The notes: generated by a model not told the origin, from the letters alone. A DNA stretch of 25,367 nucleotides from Prasinococcaceae sp. CCMP 1430 (GCA_013416795.1 RQSC01000010.1:119089-144455), one strand, 5' to 3'; positions 10,410 through 19,675 are shown, counted from the stretch's first letter. A program made the numbers and translations.

Positions 10410-10452
10410 GCGCTCGCTCGCTCGCTCGCTCGCTCGCTCGCTCGCTCGCTCG
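10410..10452. repeat. (GCTC)n microsatellite
   Basis: About ten perfect GCTC units lie 37-79 bp upstream of the ATG at 10489. The unit read in frame gives LARS repeats, which I take as an artefact because the array fits a promoter or 5' UTR. A shorter GCTC run occurs near 1330. Confidence 0.85.
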
Positions 10453-10488
10453 CGCGTGGATCGCCGGCGCGGATTCCGCGGAGCGGCG

Positions 10489-12198
10489 ATGGACGATGCG
10501 CCGGGTGGCGGCGCTGCCCCGGAGACGCCTCTCAAAGAGCGCGTGGCGGAGGTGCTCGCGGACGCGCCGCTGCGCGACGCCATCCTCGACGAAGTGCTCG
10601 AGACGCTCAGGGAGGATGGAACCATTCCGACAGACGAGGTGCGCGCTGGGCGGCGCGAGCGCGCGGGGTGCGCCGGAGCGCTTGCGCGCGGCGCCGAGAT
10701 GCTCCCGGCGGCGCTCGCGTCGCTCACGCTTCCCCGCTGCCCGCGCGCGCTCGCGCCTCTCTCGGCGCCACGCACGCGCGACACAGCAGGCTCGCGTGCG
10801 AGAGGCACCACCGCAGTCACCGCCAGGCGCGACGCTCGCCGACGCCGCCGCTGCCGCGAGGTGCGGCGTGTGCCGTGGCGCGGCGGTGGTCGCGCTGCGC
10901 TGCGCGCGCAGCGGCGCCGTGTACGTTGCGCGCCGCAATCGGCGCGCGAGGGGTGCCGACGCAGGCGCACGACCGGTGGGCGGGGGTGGGGGGTATGGGA
11001 GCGGCTTCAGTGACAGTGGCAGCGAATACTACGCGAGCGACACGACCGCTGGTGGGCGCACTGGGCCCGGGGTGCGGCAGAGCCCCGCGGCCGGCGTGAA
11101 GGCGCCCGCGCAGCGCGCGAGCGAGTGGCGCCTCCGTCGCGAGCACGCCTCGCGCTCGCCGTCGGTGCTCAATCCCAACGCGCAGCTATTCGTCGATCGC
11201 ACGCACGCGCTCGCCACGGGCGACGCCGGGGCGGTGGCGCTGCGCAGTGGCCTGGCGGGTGGCGCGTGCCTTGTGAGCGCTGCCGACGGCAAGCTCCGCT
11301 TCGCCACCTCGGCGCATGCCGCAGGGGACGAGGCTCTGTGGGAGCCGCGCTGGAGCCGCCGAGGGGACGAGAGCGATGCCGATGAGGAATCAGAGGACGA
11401 CGAGGACGAGGACGACGCAGGCGGTGAGTGGCGCGCCGCTTTGCTTTCCTGCGCTGTCATCCGCCCGCCCGCCCGTGCTGACGCGCGCGCGCGCGCACAG
11501 AGAACGGAGGGGAGAACGCGGCGCACACCGCGGCGCGCCGCCCGGGGCTGCGCAACGTTGCGCACCGCCACGTCGTCATCGCTGCAGAGATCGTCCCCGT
11601 TGCCGTGCCCGCCACGGATGGCCGTGGCACACGCCTGACTGCCGAGGCGATCGCCGCTGCTGGCGAGCTTGCGGGCGCCACCGCGCCCTCCACGCCTGCC
11701 GCGCGCGCGCGCAGTCTCAACCGCGCGTTCGATTACGCCGGGAGCGCCCAGAGCACGCCGCTCGCGCCTTCGCGCGGGGGCGCCAAGTCTATGGCGCCTC
11801 CAGTGGGAGAGGGCGATGCCAGCAAGCGCAAGCGCGGACGTCGCCGCTCAGGCCAACGCGGGGGTGTTTCGTGGGTGGTGTCGGCTGCGCTGGCTGTGTG
11901 TGCGTCGGCTGCGACGGCGGTCTTCGTCAGCGGTGCCGACGCTCCGGTCGGCGCTGAAGTACACATGGCCGGTCTGCCATTGCGCGGTGAGCACATGGCA
12001 CAGGCCGACGGGGTTGTCCTCTCTGACAAAGCAGGCGATGCTCGGCGGCCAGGAGCGGCGGCCAAAATCGATGGAGCTGTACCGTCTGATGCCACCGGCA
12101 ATGCTCGACGGCAGCTCAGCAGGAGCGCAGCTGCGGCCGCCAGCAGCGCCAGCGACGAGGCTGCTGGCAGTACCATCGACAGCGCTGGCGGGAGCTGA
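10489..12198 (+). CDS. Orphan single-pass membrane protein, 3 exons
   Basis: The model is exons 10489-10638, 10790-11423 and 11501-12198, about 493 residues. Intron 1 is GTGCGC...AGCAG in phase 0; an acceptor at 10816 also keeps frame and removes nine residues. Intron 2 is GTGAGT...CACAG in phase 1, 77 nt. I do not recognise the family. Residues 1-50 look like a small helical domain (LKERVAEVLADAPLRDAILD). A Cys-x-x-Cys block follows (RCGVCRGAAVVALRC), then Ser/Gly spacers, LNPNAQLFVDRTHALATG, an acidic run (DESDADEESEDDEDEDD), a basic nuclear-signal-like patch SKRKRGRRR (about 371-380) and one hydrophobic helix (SWVVSAALAVCASAATAVFV, about 385-405). A Ser/Ala-rich tail ends the protein. A basic patch directly before a single helix suggests a type II topology, possibly ER or inner nuclear membrane, but this is only inference. 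An upstream in-frame ATG at 10063 would add the LARS repeat and is judged unlikely. Confidence 0.6.
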
Positions 12199-12446
12199 GC
12201 ACGATTCTTTTGGGCGCAGGCCAGCACGTGTTCTGGTGTGCGCACGGCACTTCTCACACACGGGTTCGAGCGGCAATGCCCTTCTCGGCCCAACACACAG
12301 CACGAGCTTGGGTGTGCTTCATGACGAGTGATAGGCACGGAGAGGCGCCTGCTGACTAGTCCGCCGGCGCGAAGCACATGCCGCGCGCGCCGTGGCCTCA
12401 ATAACTGCGCGGTTGCCGATCTCATGCGCCATGCGTCTTTTTCCAG

Positions 12447-12447
<1 letters not shown>

Positions 12448-12491
<44 letters not shown>
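12448..12491. repeat. C44 homopolymer
   Basis: Forty-four consecutive C bases. The minus strand is an unbroken G tract. The exact length is likely to vary or be misread. Confidence 0.85.
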
Positions 12492-12494
<3 letters not shown>

Positions 12495-12831
12495 CGCCAA
12501 AATGGGGGCATTCATTTTCAAGAGAGCCGGTTCCCCGACCCGACGCAGGTAACGGCCGAGGCCGTTGCCGATTTCGGGGCGTGGCAGCTGCCGCTGCCGC
12601 TGCCGTGCGGCCGCGCGGCGGATGCCGCCCGCCAGCGGCGTGCGCGCCGCGCGTGTGGCGCCCCCGCACCCGCACCCACCGCACCACTCCGCCCTCCGCT
12701 CGCTTCGCTCGCCTCCGTCCATCCAACGCCCCCATCAGATGGCACCTCGTGCCGCGCGGGAACAGCGCGCCGAAAAAAAAAAAAAAAGGATCGAAAGGAC
12801 ATTCTTTCGCTTTCGCTTGGGCTTTTTTCCC

Positions 12832-12858
12832 GCTTTTTTGGTGCTTCACCAAAAAAGC
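12832..12858. repeat. Perfect 12-bp hairpin with 3-nt loop
   Basis: GCTTTTTTGGTG (12832-12843), loop CTT, CACCAAAAAAGC (12847-12858). The stem is perfect. It follows a similar GCTTTTTTCC half-copy at 12821-12830. Confidence 0.85.
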
Positions 12859-12871
12859 CTGCTGCGCGCGC

Positions 12872-12894
12872 CCGTCATTTGTCATTGATGACGG
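12872..12894. repeat. 7-bp hairpin with 9-nt loop
   Basis: CCGTCAT (12872-12878) pairs with ATGACGG (12888-12894). It starts 13 bp after the preceding hairpin. Confidence 0.7.
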
Positions 12895-13018
12895 CACCGC
12901 ACGCGCAAGCCGCGCGGCGATATCTCGAGATTTGGGGTTTTATGTGGAGGGTTTGAAGTTTGCGGTTGTTGGCGCGAGCGCGAGCGACGACGCCAGAGTG
13001 CGCGCGCGCGGCGCGCTG

Positions 13019-13062
13019 CCCCCCCGGAAGCGACGCCGCGTGGCGTCGCTTGCGGGGGGGGG
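13019..13062. repeat. 10-bp hairpin with tetraloop, flanked by C7 and G9 runs
   Basis: AAGCGACGCC (13028-13037), loop GCGT, GGCGTCGCTT (13042-13051). The flanking C run (13019-13025) and G run (13054-13062) can extend the stem across a 2x2 internal loop. Confidence 0.85.
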
Positions 13063-13105
13063 AGGAGGGGAGGTGGGGGGGAGGTGCTGAGTTGCCGACG
13101 CGGCG

Positions 13106-15046
13106 ATGTCCTCTGGTGGCATGGTGGGCGTGGTGATGTCGTGCCTCGGGCTCGGCGGCGAATATCCCATCACGTCCGTCGTCATGTTGGTCGCGAGCGC
13201 GGTGATGGCGCGCATGCTCGTCCAGGCGTGGAAGGCGATGAGCGATGCACACAGTGTGGCGGCCAACGTACGGTCGAACTTCGCCGAGCTCAAGTCGCTC
13301 GTGGAGGAACACCGTGCGCTAATGCCCGCAACTGAGAGCGCCTACATGTCGCTCGCGGAGGATAGGGCCGCCAAAGCCAAGGAAGCTGCGAAGGCGCCAG
13401 CGTACTTCGCGGCCCTCCCCGGGCAGAAGGAGGTCAGAACGATCGAAAAGAGGCGCCGGCCAAGCCTGCTCAAGCGTCTGATGTCCCGCACGCCTACCTC
13501 GAGCGGCAAGCCTGGCGGCCAAAGGTCGTCGATGTCCCCCGACACACCCTCGACTCCAAGCGGTGGCGCTACCCCGTCCCTCTCCGCGAGGCAAAGCCGC
13601 AAGGGTCTCGCGACGCTCGTAGCCCAAAGCCTGCTGAACGAGGAGGAGCGCGAGGATCTCAAAGAGATGGTTGTGGCGCTCAAGTCACGCGTACCCGACC
13701 TTCCCAACAATATGATCATCGGAGACGATGCCGATGCTACCTACGAGGTGAGCGACGCGTGACACCGGACGCCCCACGCGCCGAGCCTGTCGCGCGTGCC
13801 ACAGGTGCACATCGCTCGCCGCCTTAGGCTACAAGATACGCTGCGGGAGCGCCCTCTACCAGTCGGGTGCACCCAAGAGGCTTGCGCAGATCAGAATGCT
13901 GACATGCCCCCAAACTGCCGTCTTCCAAACAACATACCCACCCCCCGCGCGTGCTCTCATCCCATGCGGCAGCGCTTCCTGGCGGCGCGGGGTGGCGACG
14001 TGATGGCCGCGGAGGCGATGCTCAGGAACACGCTTGCATGGCGTGAGAAGTTCGCGATCGAGTCGATCCTGCGGCGCCCCTACGACCTCGGCAAGCTGCA
14101 GGCGTACTGGAAGTACCTGCCGCACACGTACTTCGGACATGACAAAGATAGCCGCCCAGTGTATTGGAACCGAGTGGGCGCCGCTCAGTGGAAGCTGTTG
14201 ATGAAGCGCTGCACGGCAGATGACCTCGCCCACTTTCATATCATCATGATGGAGTACGTCAACAAGACGCTCATGCAGGAGGCCTCGCGCATGAAGGGGG
14301 GGACGCAAGACCAGGCGGTGTACATTTTGGATATCTCGGGATTCTCGCTCTTCGATATCGTGTCGACGCCCGTCGTCGACTTCCTCAAGGGCCTCACCAG
14401 TCTCCTTCAGGACCACTATCCGCAGCAGCTCGCCGCAGCGGTCGTCATCAACGCTCCGGCGAGCTTCTCGACGGCCTGGAGTGTGGTGGACATGCTGGGC
14501 ATGGACCCTAATACCAAGTCCAAGTTCCGTGTGGTTTCGGTGGGCCAAACGCACGGGGCGCTGCGTGAGATGATCGACGACAAGTACATACCTACGTTCC
14601 TTTGCGGCGAAGGCGAGCTCGAGGGCGATTTGTTCAACCTAGCGGGTGGGGAGGAGTTGTCCAAGGGCACGGCGAAGGGCACAGCGCTCACATCCTTCCA
14701 GACACGCTTGATCAACCACACTTTTGGTACCGTCCGACTGAAAGGCGAGTGGGCAGTATCACACGCCTGTCTGGATGCTCATCTGGGCGTGCGCTCGCAG
14801 GCGCGCGCCAGCAGTGCGTCCGTATGTCAGGTCTATTTGGATTTCCGTGGAAAGCCATTCGCGCGGGTATCGCGACGGCGCAATGTGTGCGAGTTCGCGT
14901 GTGTGTGCAAGTTTGTGACGCCGGTCTATTACTGGCTGCCCTTTCAGTTGAGCAGGTTGGCGCCGAAACCCGCGCCGTTGGTGTGCCCAACGGCGAGCGC
15001 AGTGGTGAGGATGCCGAAGACGAGGAACGGCTGCGCGTTTGCCTGA
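13106..15046 (+). CDS. Sec14-like CRAL-TRIO lipid-transfer protein with membrane anchor
   Basis: Exon 1 is 13106-13747 and exon 2 starts at 13973. The 225-nt intron (GTGAGC...GGCAG, phase 0) rebuilds the CRAL-TRIO N-terminal helix as GDDADATYE then RFLAARGGDV. Residues ~20-43 (YPITSVVMLVASAVMARMLV) form a likely membrane helix. A Ser/Pro-rich linker with several SP/TP sites (about 145-175) leads to the lipid-binding domain (about 200-430): EAMLRNTLAWREKF, VYWNRVGA, QAVYILDISGFSL, LLQDHYPQQLAAAVVINAPASFSTAWSVV-type core, and KYIPTFLCGEGEL. Sec14 proteins bind and exchange phosphoinositides, sterols or other lipids between membranes. The 3' end is uncertain: the frame stays open to 15046, which would overlap the antisense last exon of chlorophyll synthase (14944-15057). 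A GTGCGC donor at 14789 may mark a further intron that ends the gene earlier. Confidence 0.8.
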
Positions 15047-16537
15047 TACTTGACATCCTGTGTTCGCTCGCGCCGGCGTAGCGGCGCGGCCAGATGCTGT
15101 CAGCACAGTGCACGCACTTGACGCTCCCGGCGGCGCGCGGGCCAGCTGCGCGCGCGCGCGTGCGCGCGCGCGACGGTGGCAGGAGTTAAGCGCGCGCGCT
15201 TCGACGTACGTTTTCCACGGGATCCGGAAGGAAAAAGCGCACCTGCGCGACGATCTGTGGGATGATGAGCAAGGTGAGCGCGATGGCGTAGGGGTCCTCG
15301 TGCTTGACGAAGTGCAGCCAGAGCGCAACCAGGATCTGAAAGCCATCGATCGTGCCCACGGTGATCCACTTGGCCGTGTCGATGCCGAACTCGACTGGGA
15401 TAGACTTGAGGCCCAACTCGCGATCGCCCTCGATCGACTGGGGCCCGCACAAGGGAGAGGCGGGCGGGTGTCAGAGCGCGCGCGAGCAGGTGCGCGCAGG
15501 CGCGCGCGGCGATGGCGCCGGATCGCCCCGCGCACCTTGAAGTCGTTGACGATGGCGATGCCCAGCCCCGCGATTGAGTACATGAGCGTGATGACGATGA
15601 TCTCAGGCGTGAGCGTGCTGTCGTCGAAGACCGCCATGCCCGCCCACCACGGGAGCGCGATGTAGGACGCGCCAAGGGCGTACGTCCCCTGCCAGCCGTT
15701 GGCCTTGAGCTTGAGCGGCGGCGCGGAGTAGATGTACGAGATGAAGGTGCCAAAGAGCGCGATTGCCGTCAGCGTGGGGAACTCGTGGCCGCGCCACGTG
15801 TCGAGCTGCCAGGCGAGTGCCCAGCCGGCGGTCATCAGGCCGAAGGACTGAATGGCCACGTCCACGCCCGTCACCTTGCCGCTCGGGATGGGCCGGTTGG
15901 GCTCGTTGATGGCGTCAATGTCCTTGTCGTACCAGTCGTTGATGGTCTGCGTGAAGCCCGTCAGGCAGGGGCCGCTGAGGGTCATGCAGAGGACCGCCTG
16001 GAAGATGTCGCGGGGGAAGCCCTCGATCCAGTGGAAGTTGCCGCTGGCGGCAGCACCGCACAGCACGCCCCACACCACGGGAATCCACGTGCCCGGCTTG
16101 GTCAGCTGCACCATCACCTTCCACTTGGGCAGCTCCTCCGTTGCCTCTGTCTGACGGAAGCCCAGGAGCTGCTGCGCGTCCGCGTCGCCGAAGTCCCCCT
16201 CCTTCGCCTTGGTCTCCGCCGCGTCGTCGGTGGCGCGGGCGGCCGCGCGCCGTGCGCGCGGCGCACGTGCTCCTCCTGCGCGTGCGCGCTCGCGCAGGAC
16301 GCCGCGCGGCGCGGCGCGGCGTGCGCGGCCTAGCCGCCGCGCCACCGCGCCTCCGTCCGTTCCCCCTGCGGCGCGTACTCCCGTCTGTGTGTGTGGGGGG
16401 TGGGGTGCGGAGGGGTGGCCCGAATCCTCGGCCGCCACCCTGGCGCCCGTGCCCGCGCGCACCCGGCGCACGCGATCCTCACAAACGACCCACTTCTTGC
16501 CACGGCGTGCGCGCTCGCCCCCGCGCGCTCTAGCTAG
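14944..16537 (-). CDS. chlG: Chlorophyll synthase (5' end unresolved), 3 exons seen
   Basis: Coding exons are 16537(?)-15536, 15437-15210 and 15057-14944. The introns are 98 nt (GTGCGC...CCCCAG) and 152 nt (GTACGT...CACAG), both phase 0. The enzyme esterifies chlorophyllide with phytyl or geranylgeranyl diphosphate in plastid membranes, the last step of chlorophyll synthesis. UbiA-type features: LPKWKVMVQLTKPGTW, GAAASGNFHWIEG, the aspartate motif INDWYDKDIDAINEPNRPIP, SYIYSAPPLKLKANGW, GASYIALPWWAG, the second motif IAIVNDFK then SIEGDRELGLKSIPVEFG across the first intron, and DVKYQANAQPFLVFGI in the last exon. A short tail after AVGHTNG ends the protein. The first exon has no in-frame ATG between a stop at 16540-16538 and the conserved core, so the start and transit peptide need another exon. 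Candidates are ATGs at 16752 or 16728 with a GTGCGT donor at 16614. Confidence 0.92.
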
Positions 16538-17214
16538 CTAGCGCCAACGCCGGCCGGGCGCACCCGAGCGCACCGGCCGGACTGGCTCGCGTCCCCCGAC
16601 CCCCACCCACGCACCAATCCTCCGGCTGGCGGCCGCGCTCTCGCTCGTTGCGCGCCGGTTTGGGAACGAGCGCAGCTGATGGAGGATGGTGTACACCTCG
16701 ACCGAGCCCCCCGGTCTAAACGCGTCATATAGGGTGTGTGCTGGCGCACCATCGCGGATCGACGCGGGACGAACCCGGGGTGTCGGCGCGTTCCCCCTGG
16801 CCCCGCGCTGCGCTCGTTGTGGCGCGGCGCTGGGAAGAGACTGGGCGGAGTGGGCGAAGGAGGGAGGGGCGGCGGCAGGCGGGCGGGCGGACGAGCGGGC
16901 GGCGTTGCGGCGGGCGAGCCCGCCGGTCGCAGAGGGGCGCTTGGTGCCCCCTTCCTTTCCACTCCCCGGAAGGCCGCCTGGCGAGCGTGCGCCTGCGCGC
17001 CACACGCGGCGAGGAGGAAGGGCGGCGCGGCGCGGAGGTTGGGACTTCCCGGCGGCTCTCACATCGCGCGGCGGGCGGAGCCGGAGCGGCGCCCCGCAGG
17101 CGGGCCCGAGGCGCCCCGCGGACGCGCGCACGCGCAGGCGGGGTTTCTCTGACCCTCCTCCCCTGCCGGCCCGCGGTGGCAGCGCGCGGGGCCCTTTGCG
17201 CCCCCGTCGGGTGC
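16538..17214. promoter_or_regulatory. Divergent spacer between chlG and the small membrane protein
   Basis: This should hold the promoter of chlorophyll synthase, probably its missing first exon on the minus strand, and the promoter of the plus-strand small ORF. Only two minus-strand ATGs (16752, 16728) are well placed; they sit next to CTATAT (about 16729-16734). The rest is GC-rich with no protein-like frame. Confidence 0.45.
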
Positions 17215-17385
17215 ATGCTCGGCCGCGCGGCGCGCTGGGCGGCGTGGGGCGCGGTTGGATTTACGCTGGGCGTGTGGGCGACGCAGAAGGCCGGGGGTGC
17301 CGTCCCTGACGTCGGGAGCGCCGCCGCGGCCGCGTACGGCGCGGTCACCGGCGACGGCAAGAGCGGAAGGGGCAAGAACGAGTGA
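17215..17385 (+). CDS. Small membrane protein, DUF4535-like (56 aa)
   Basis: ATG at 17215 to TGA at 17383-17385. The N terminus is basic then hydrophobic (WAAWGAVGFTLGVWATQKA), followed by AVPDVGSAAAAAYGA and a basic tail GKSGRGKNE. This plan, a short helix with a GxxxFxxGxxxxQ-like pattern, a VPDV-type motif and a charged tail, is what I recall for DUF4535, a family of ~50-60-residue eukaryotic proteins, some thought to be organellar. The assignment is tentative and made from memory. The next ATG, that of the kinase-PP2C gene, is only 60 nt downstream on the same strand. A GTGAGG donor at 17382 and an AAAG acceptor ending at 17441 would splice the two frames together in phase 2. Confidence 0.5.
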   Translation: MLGRAARWAAWGAVGFTLGVWATQKAGGAVPDVGSAAAAAYGAVTGDGKSGRGKNE

Positions 17386-17445
17386 GGCGGCGCGCCTGGA
17401 CAGCGGGGCCCAGAGAGCCGGGAGGGGTGCGGCGTGCAAAGGAGC

Positions 17446-19675
17446 ATGCCGACCGCGAGCAAGTGCGTGCGCGGCAATGAGTACACCTCGTTCCGCGTCG
17501 ACCTTCCAAAGGGGGAGGTCGTGACGGCCGGTGAGCTGGCCCGCGGCGGCGCGTCGACCGTGTATTACGGCGAGTGGGCCGGCCGGCGGGTCGCCGTGAA
17601 GCGGCCCAAGCTCGCGACCACCGCCGACATGGACCGGTTCCACAGCGAGCTGGGGATGCTCGAGCGGCTCGCGGGGCACAAGTACATGCTCACGTGCGTC
17701 GCAGCGCGCGCCCACCCGCCCGACTACTCTTTCTACTTCCCGCTCATGGAGAATGGCACGCTGGAGAGCATGCTGCACGAGCAGCGCTGTGCGCCGACCG
17801 TCACGACCGTCGTCGTGCACGCCGTGGAGCTCGCCGAGGCGCTCGCGCACATGCATGCGCAGGGCATCGTGCACCGGGACGTCAAGCCGGGAAACGTGCT
17901 TCTCGACGCCGAGTGGCGCGTCAAGCTTGGTGACTTTGGCCTCGCTGCGCACGTGGAAGAGCTCGAGGCTAGCCTGCAGAACGCCATCTACTCGTCGGAG
18001 GATTTGGAGGGCAAGGAGGTCGAGGCGCGCTGGGTGCAGTCGCGGCGTGGGCGCAAGGCCGGCGGGTTCCAGAAGCAGCACATGATGGGCACGATGGAGT
18101 ACCTCGCACCGGAGGTGCTGAAGCGCCAGGTGCACCGCCCGAGCGCCGACGTGTACGCCTTCGGGGTGACGCTGTGCGAGCTCTGCACGGGTGTGTTGCC
18201 GTACTCGGACCGCGAGCGCAACGTGGCACTCGCGCACACCGTCCTAGACATGTCGTACAACGAGGCTGACCTCTCGAAGGCAATTGCCAGCGAGGGGCTC
18301 AGGCCCGTGCCGCCCTCGGACGAGGCCGCGCCCAGGGAGCTGAGAGAGATCATCGAGGCATGCTGGGCGCACGATCCAGCGGACAGGCCAACGATGGCGC
18401 GCGTGGTCGAGCGCCTGCGCGCCCTCGCCAACGACCTCGACCCGGGCGGCGTGGACGCGCTCAAGGTCTTCTGGCGCGCCCCGCCACCGAAGCAGCCCTC
18501 GGCCGCTGCTGCCGCCGAGGCGGCCGCGCTGGCCGCCGCGCTGGGTGGCGATCCGTCGCCGCCTCCCGCGGCCTGGCTGGCGAGCGCAGGCGCGTATGCC
18601 CCCGAGGTGGGCGCGGGCGTGGTGGCCACATCGGGGGCCCGTGGGATCGACCGAATGGAGGACGCGCACGCCATCGCCACGCCGCTCGAGTGCCCGGGCA
18701 ACCCAGGCAACGTGCACTTCATCGGCGTGTTCGACGGCCACCGCGGCGCCGCGTGCGCGCGCTTCGCGGCCGACGCGATGCCCGCCGCGCTCCCACGTCT
18801 GTGGGCGGGGTGCGAATCGCCTGCGGCCGCACTGCAAAAGGCCTTCCTGGCTGTCGACGCCGCCTACGTCGCCAAGGAGGAGGCGGAGGTCGCGGCACTG
18901 CCTTCGGGCGCGCGCCCGCCAGCGCCCGCGGGGTGCACGGCGCTGGGCGTGCTGGTCGCCGGCAACACCATGGCGATCGCCAACGCAGGCGACTGCCGTG
19001 CGGTGCTCAGCCGCGGTGGCGAGGCGGTCGCGCTCACAAACGACCACGGCCCCGACGTGCCCGCCGAGCGCGCGCGCATCGAGGCGGCGGGCGGCGCGCT
19101 GCAGTGCCACGAGGGCAAGTGGCGCGTTGGCGCGCCGCGGCTGGCGGTCAGCCGCGCGCTCGGCGACCGCGACGTCAAGGTGTGTCGCGTGCGCGCTCGC
19201 GCGCAGGCCGCTCGCCCGCTGCGCGCGGCCGCGCGCAACGAGCGATGCGCACAGCGCATTCATGCGTACGTGCTGGGCGCGCCACTCACGCGCGCGGTCG
19301 GCCCTGATGCTGTGATGCTGACGCTCCCGCTTCTCCCCGCCCGCGGACGCGATTGCCCTCCTCGTGTGTGTGCAGGGCGACGGTGTCAGTGCCGAGCCGG
19401 AGTTGCACACCTACGAGTTGAGCGCCGAGGACGACTTCGTCATCGTGGCATGTGATGGCCTGTGGGACGTCGTGTCGAATGAGGAGGCAGTCGCATTCGT
19501 GAAAGACACCGTTAAGGAGCCCTCGATGTGCGCCAAGCGGCTTGTGGCCGAGGCGGGCACGCGGCTCAGTGGCGACAACGTCACCGTGGTGGTGGCGTTC
19601 CTGCGGCCTGTCTCCACCGCGCAGACGGTGTGGACCGCCGTGGAGGGCGACATGCAGGAAGACGCGCGTGAGTGA
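17446..19675 (+). CDS. Protein kinase-PP2C phosphatase fusion, 2 exons
   Basis: Exons are 17446-19179 and 19376-19675 (intron 196 nt, GTGTGT...GTGCAG, phase 0), 677 residues. The GTG at 17434 is not taken as the start. The kinase domain spans residues ~28-330: glycine loop LARGGASTVYYG, Lys52 in VAVK, HRDVKPGN (143-150), GDFGLA (162-167) and APE (221-223), so it should be catalytic. The activation segment is long (about 55 residues). An Ala/Pro linker (345-380) leads to a PP2C domain (~385-655): RMEDAH (403-408), GVFDGHRG (427-434), NAGDCRAVL (513-521), LAVSRALGDRDVK (566-578), CDGLWDVVSNEEAV (604-617) and SGDNVTVVVAFL (643-654). All metal-binding Asp residues are present. The same kinase-then-PP2C order exists in plants (Arabidopsis At2g40860 type). 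Substrates are unknown; opposing activities in one chain suggest self-limited signalling. Confidence 0.92.

Larger units (their letters stand above)
8808..10488. promoter_or_regulatory. Divergent spacer between PP2C and the orphan membrane protein
   Basis: About 1.7 kb separate two divergent starts. Contents: an ACCC repeat (8822-8840, just before the PP2C start), an AT-rich island (about 9308-9368), an overlapping G-box/CRE palindrome (9592-9604), a G9 run (about 9722-9730), a second AT-richer patch (about 10000-10062) and a GCTC tetranucleotide array (about 10410-10452). Open frames here on both strands are Arg/Pro/Ala-rich with no protein-like pattern, so I annotate no gene. Confidence 0.45.
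12199..13105. other. Hairpin- and homopolymer-rich intergenic region
   Basis: No protein-like frame is seen in these 907 bp between two plus-strand genes. Contents in order: C44 run (12448-12491), a short AAAATG/CATTTT stem just after it, A15 run (12773-12787), three perfect hairpins (12832-12858, 12872-12894, 13028-13051) and a purine-rich G tract (13054-13085). The last hairpin ends about 55 bp before the Sec14 start codon and could fall in its 5' UTR. Confidence 0.6.

Noticed and set aside
10063-10488. In-frame N-terminal extension with LARS repeats
   Set aside because: The repeats come from a GCTC microsatellite typical of non-coding DNA here, and the stretch before it has no protein-like features.
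9731-11638. 635-codon plus-strand open frame across the orphan gene
   Set aside because: It reads through the first intron and promoter in another frame. Only its part from about 10790 to 11423 is used, as exon 2.
12328-12552. Open frame with a polyproline run
   Set aside because: The prolines are the C44 homopolymer; nothing else in the frame looks coding.
18244-19410. 388-codon minus-strand frame opposite the kinase-PP2C gene
   Set aside because: It is a shadow of a gene whose catalytic motifs are intact on the plus strand.
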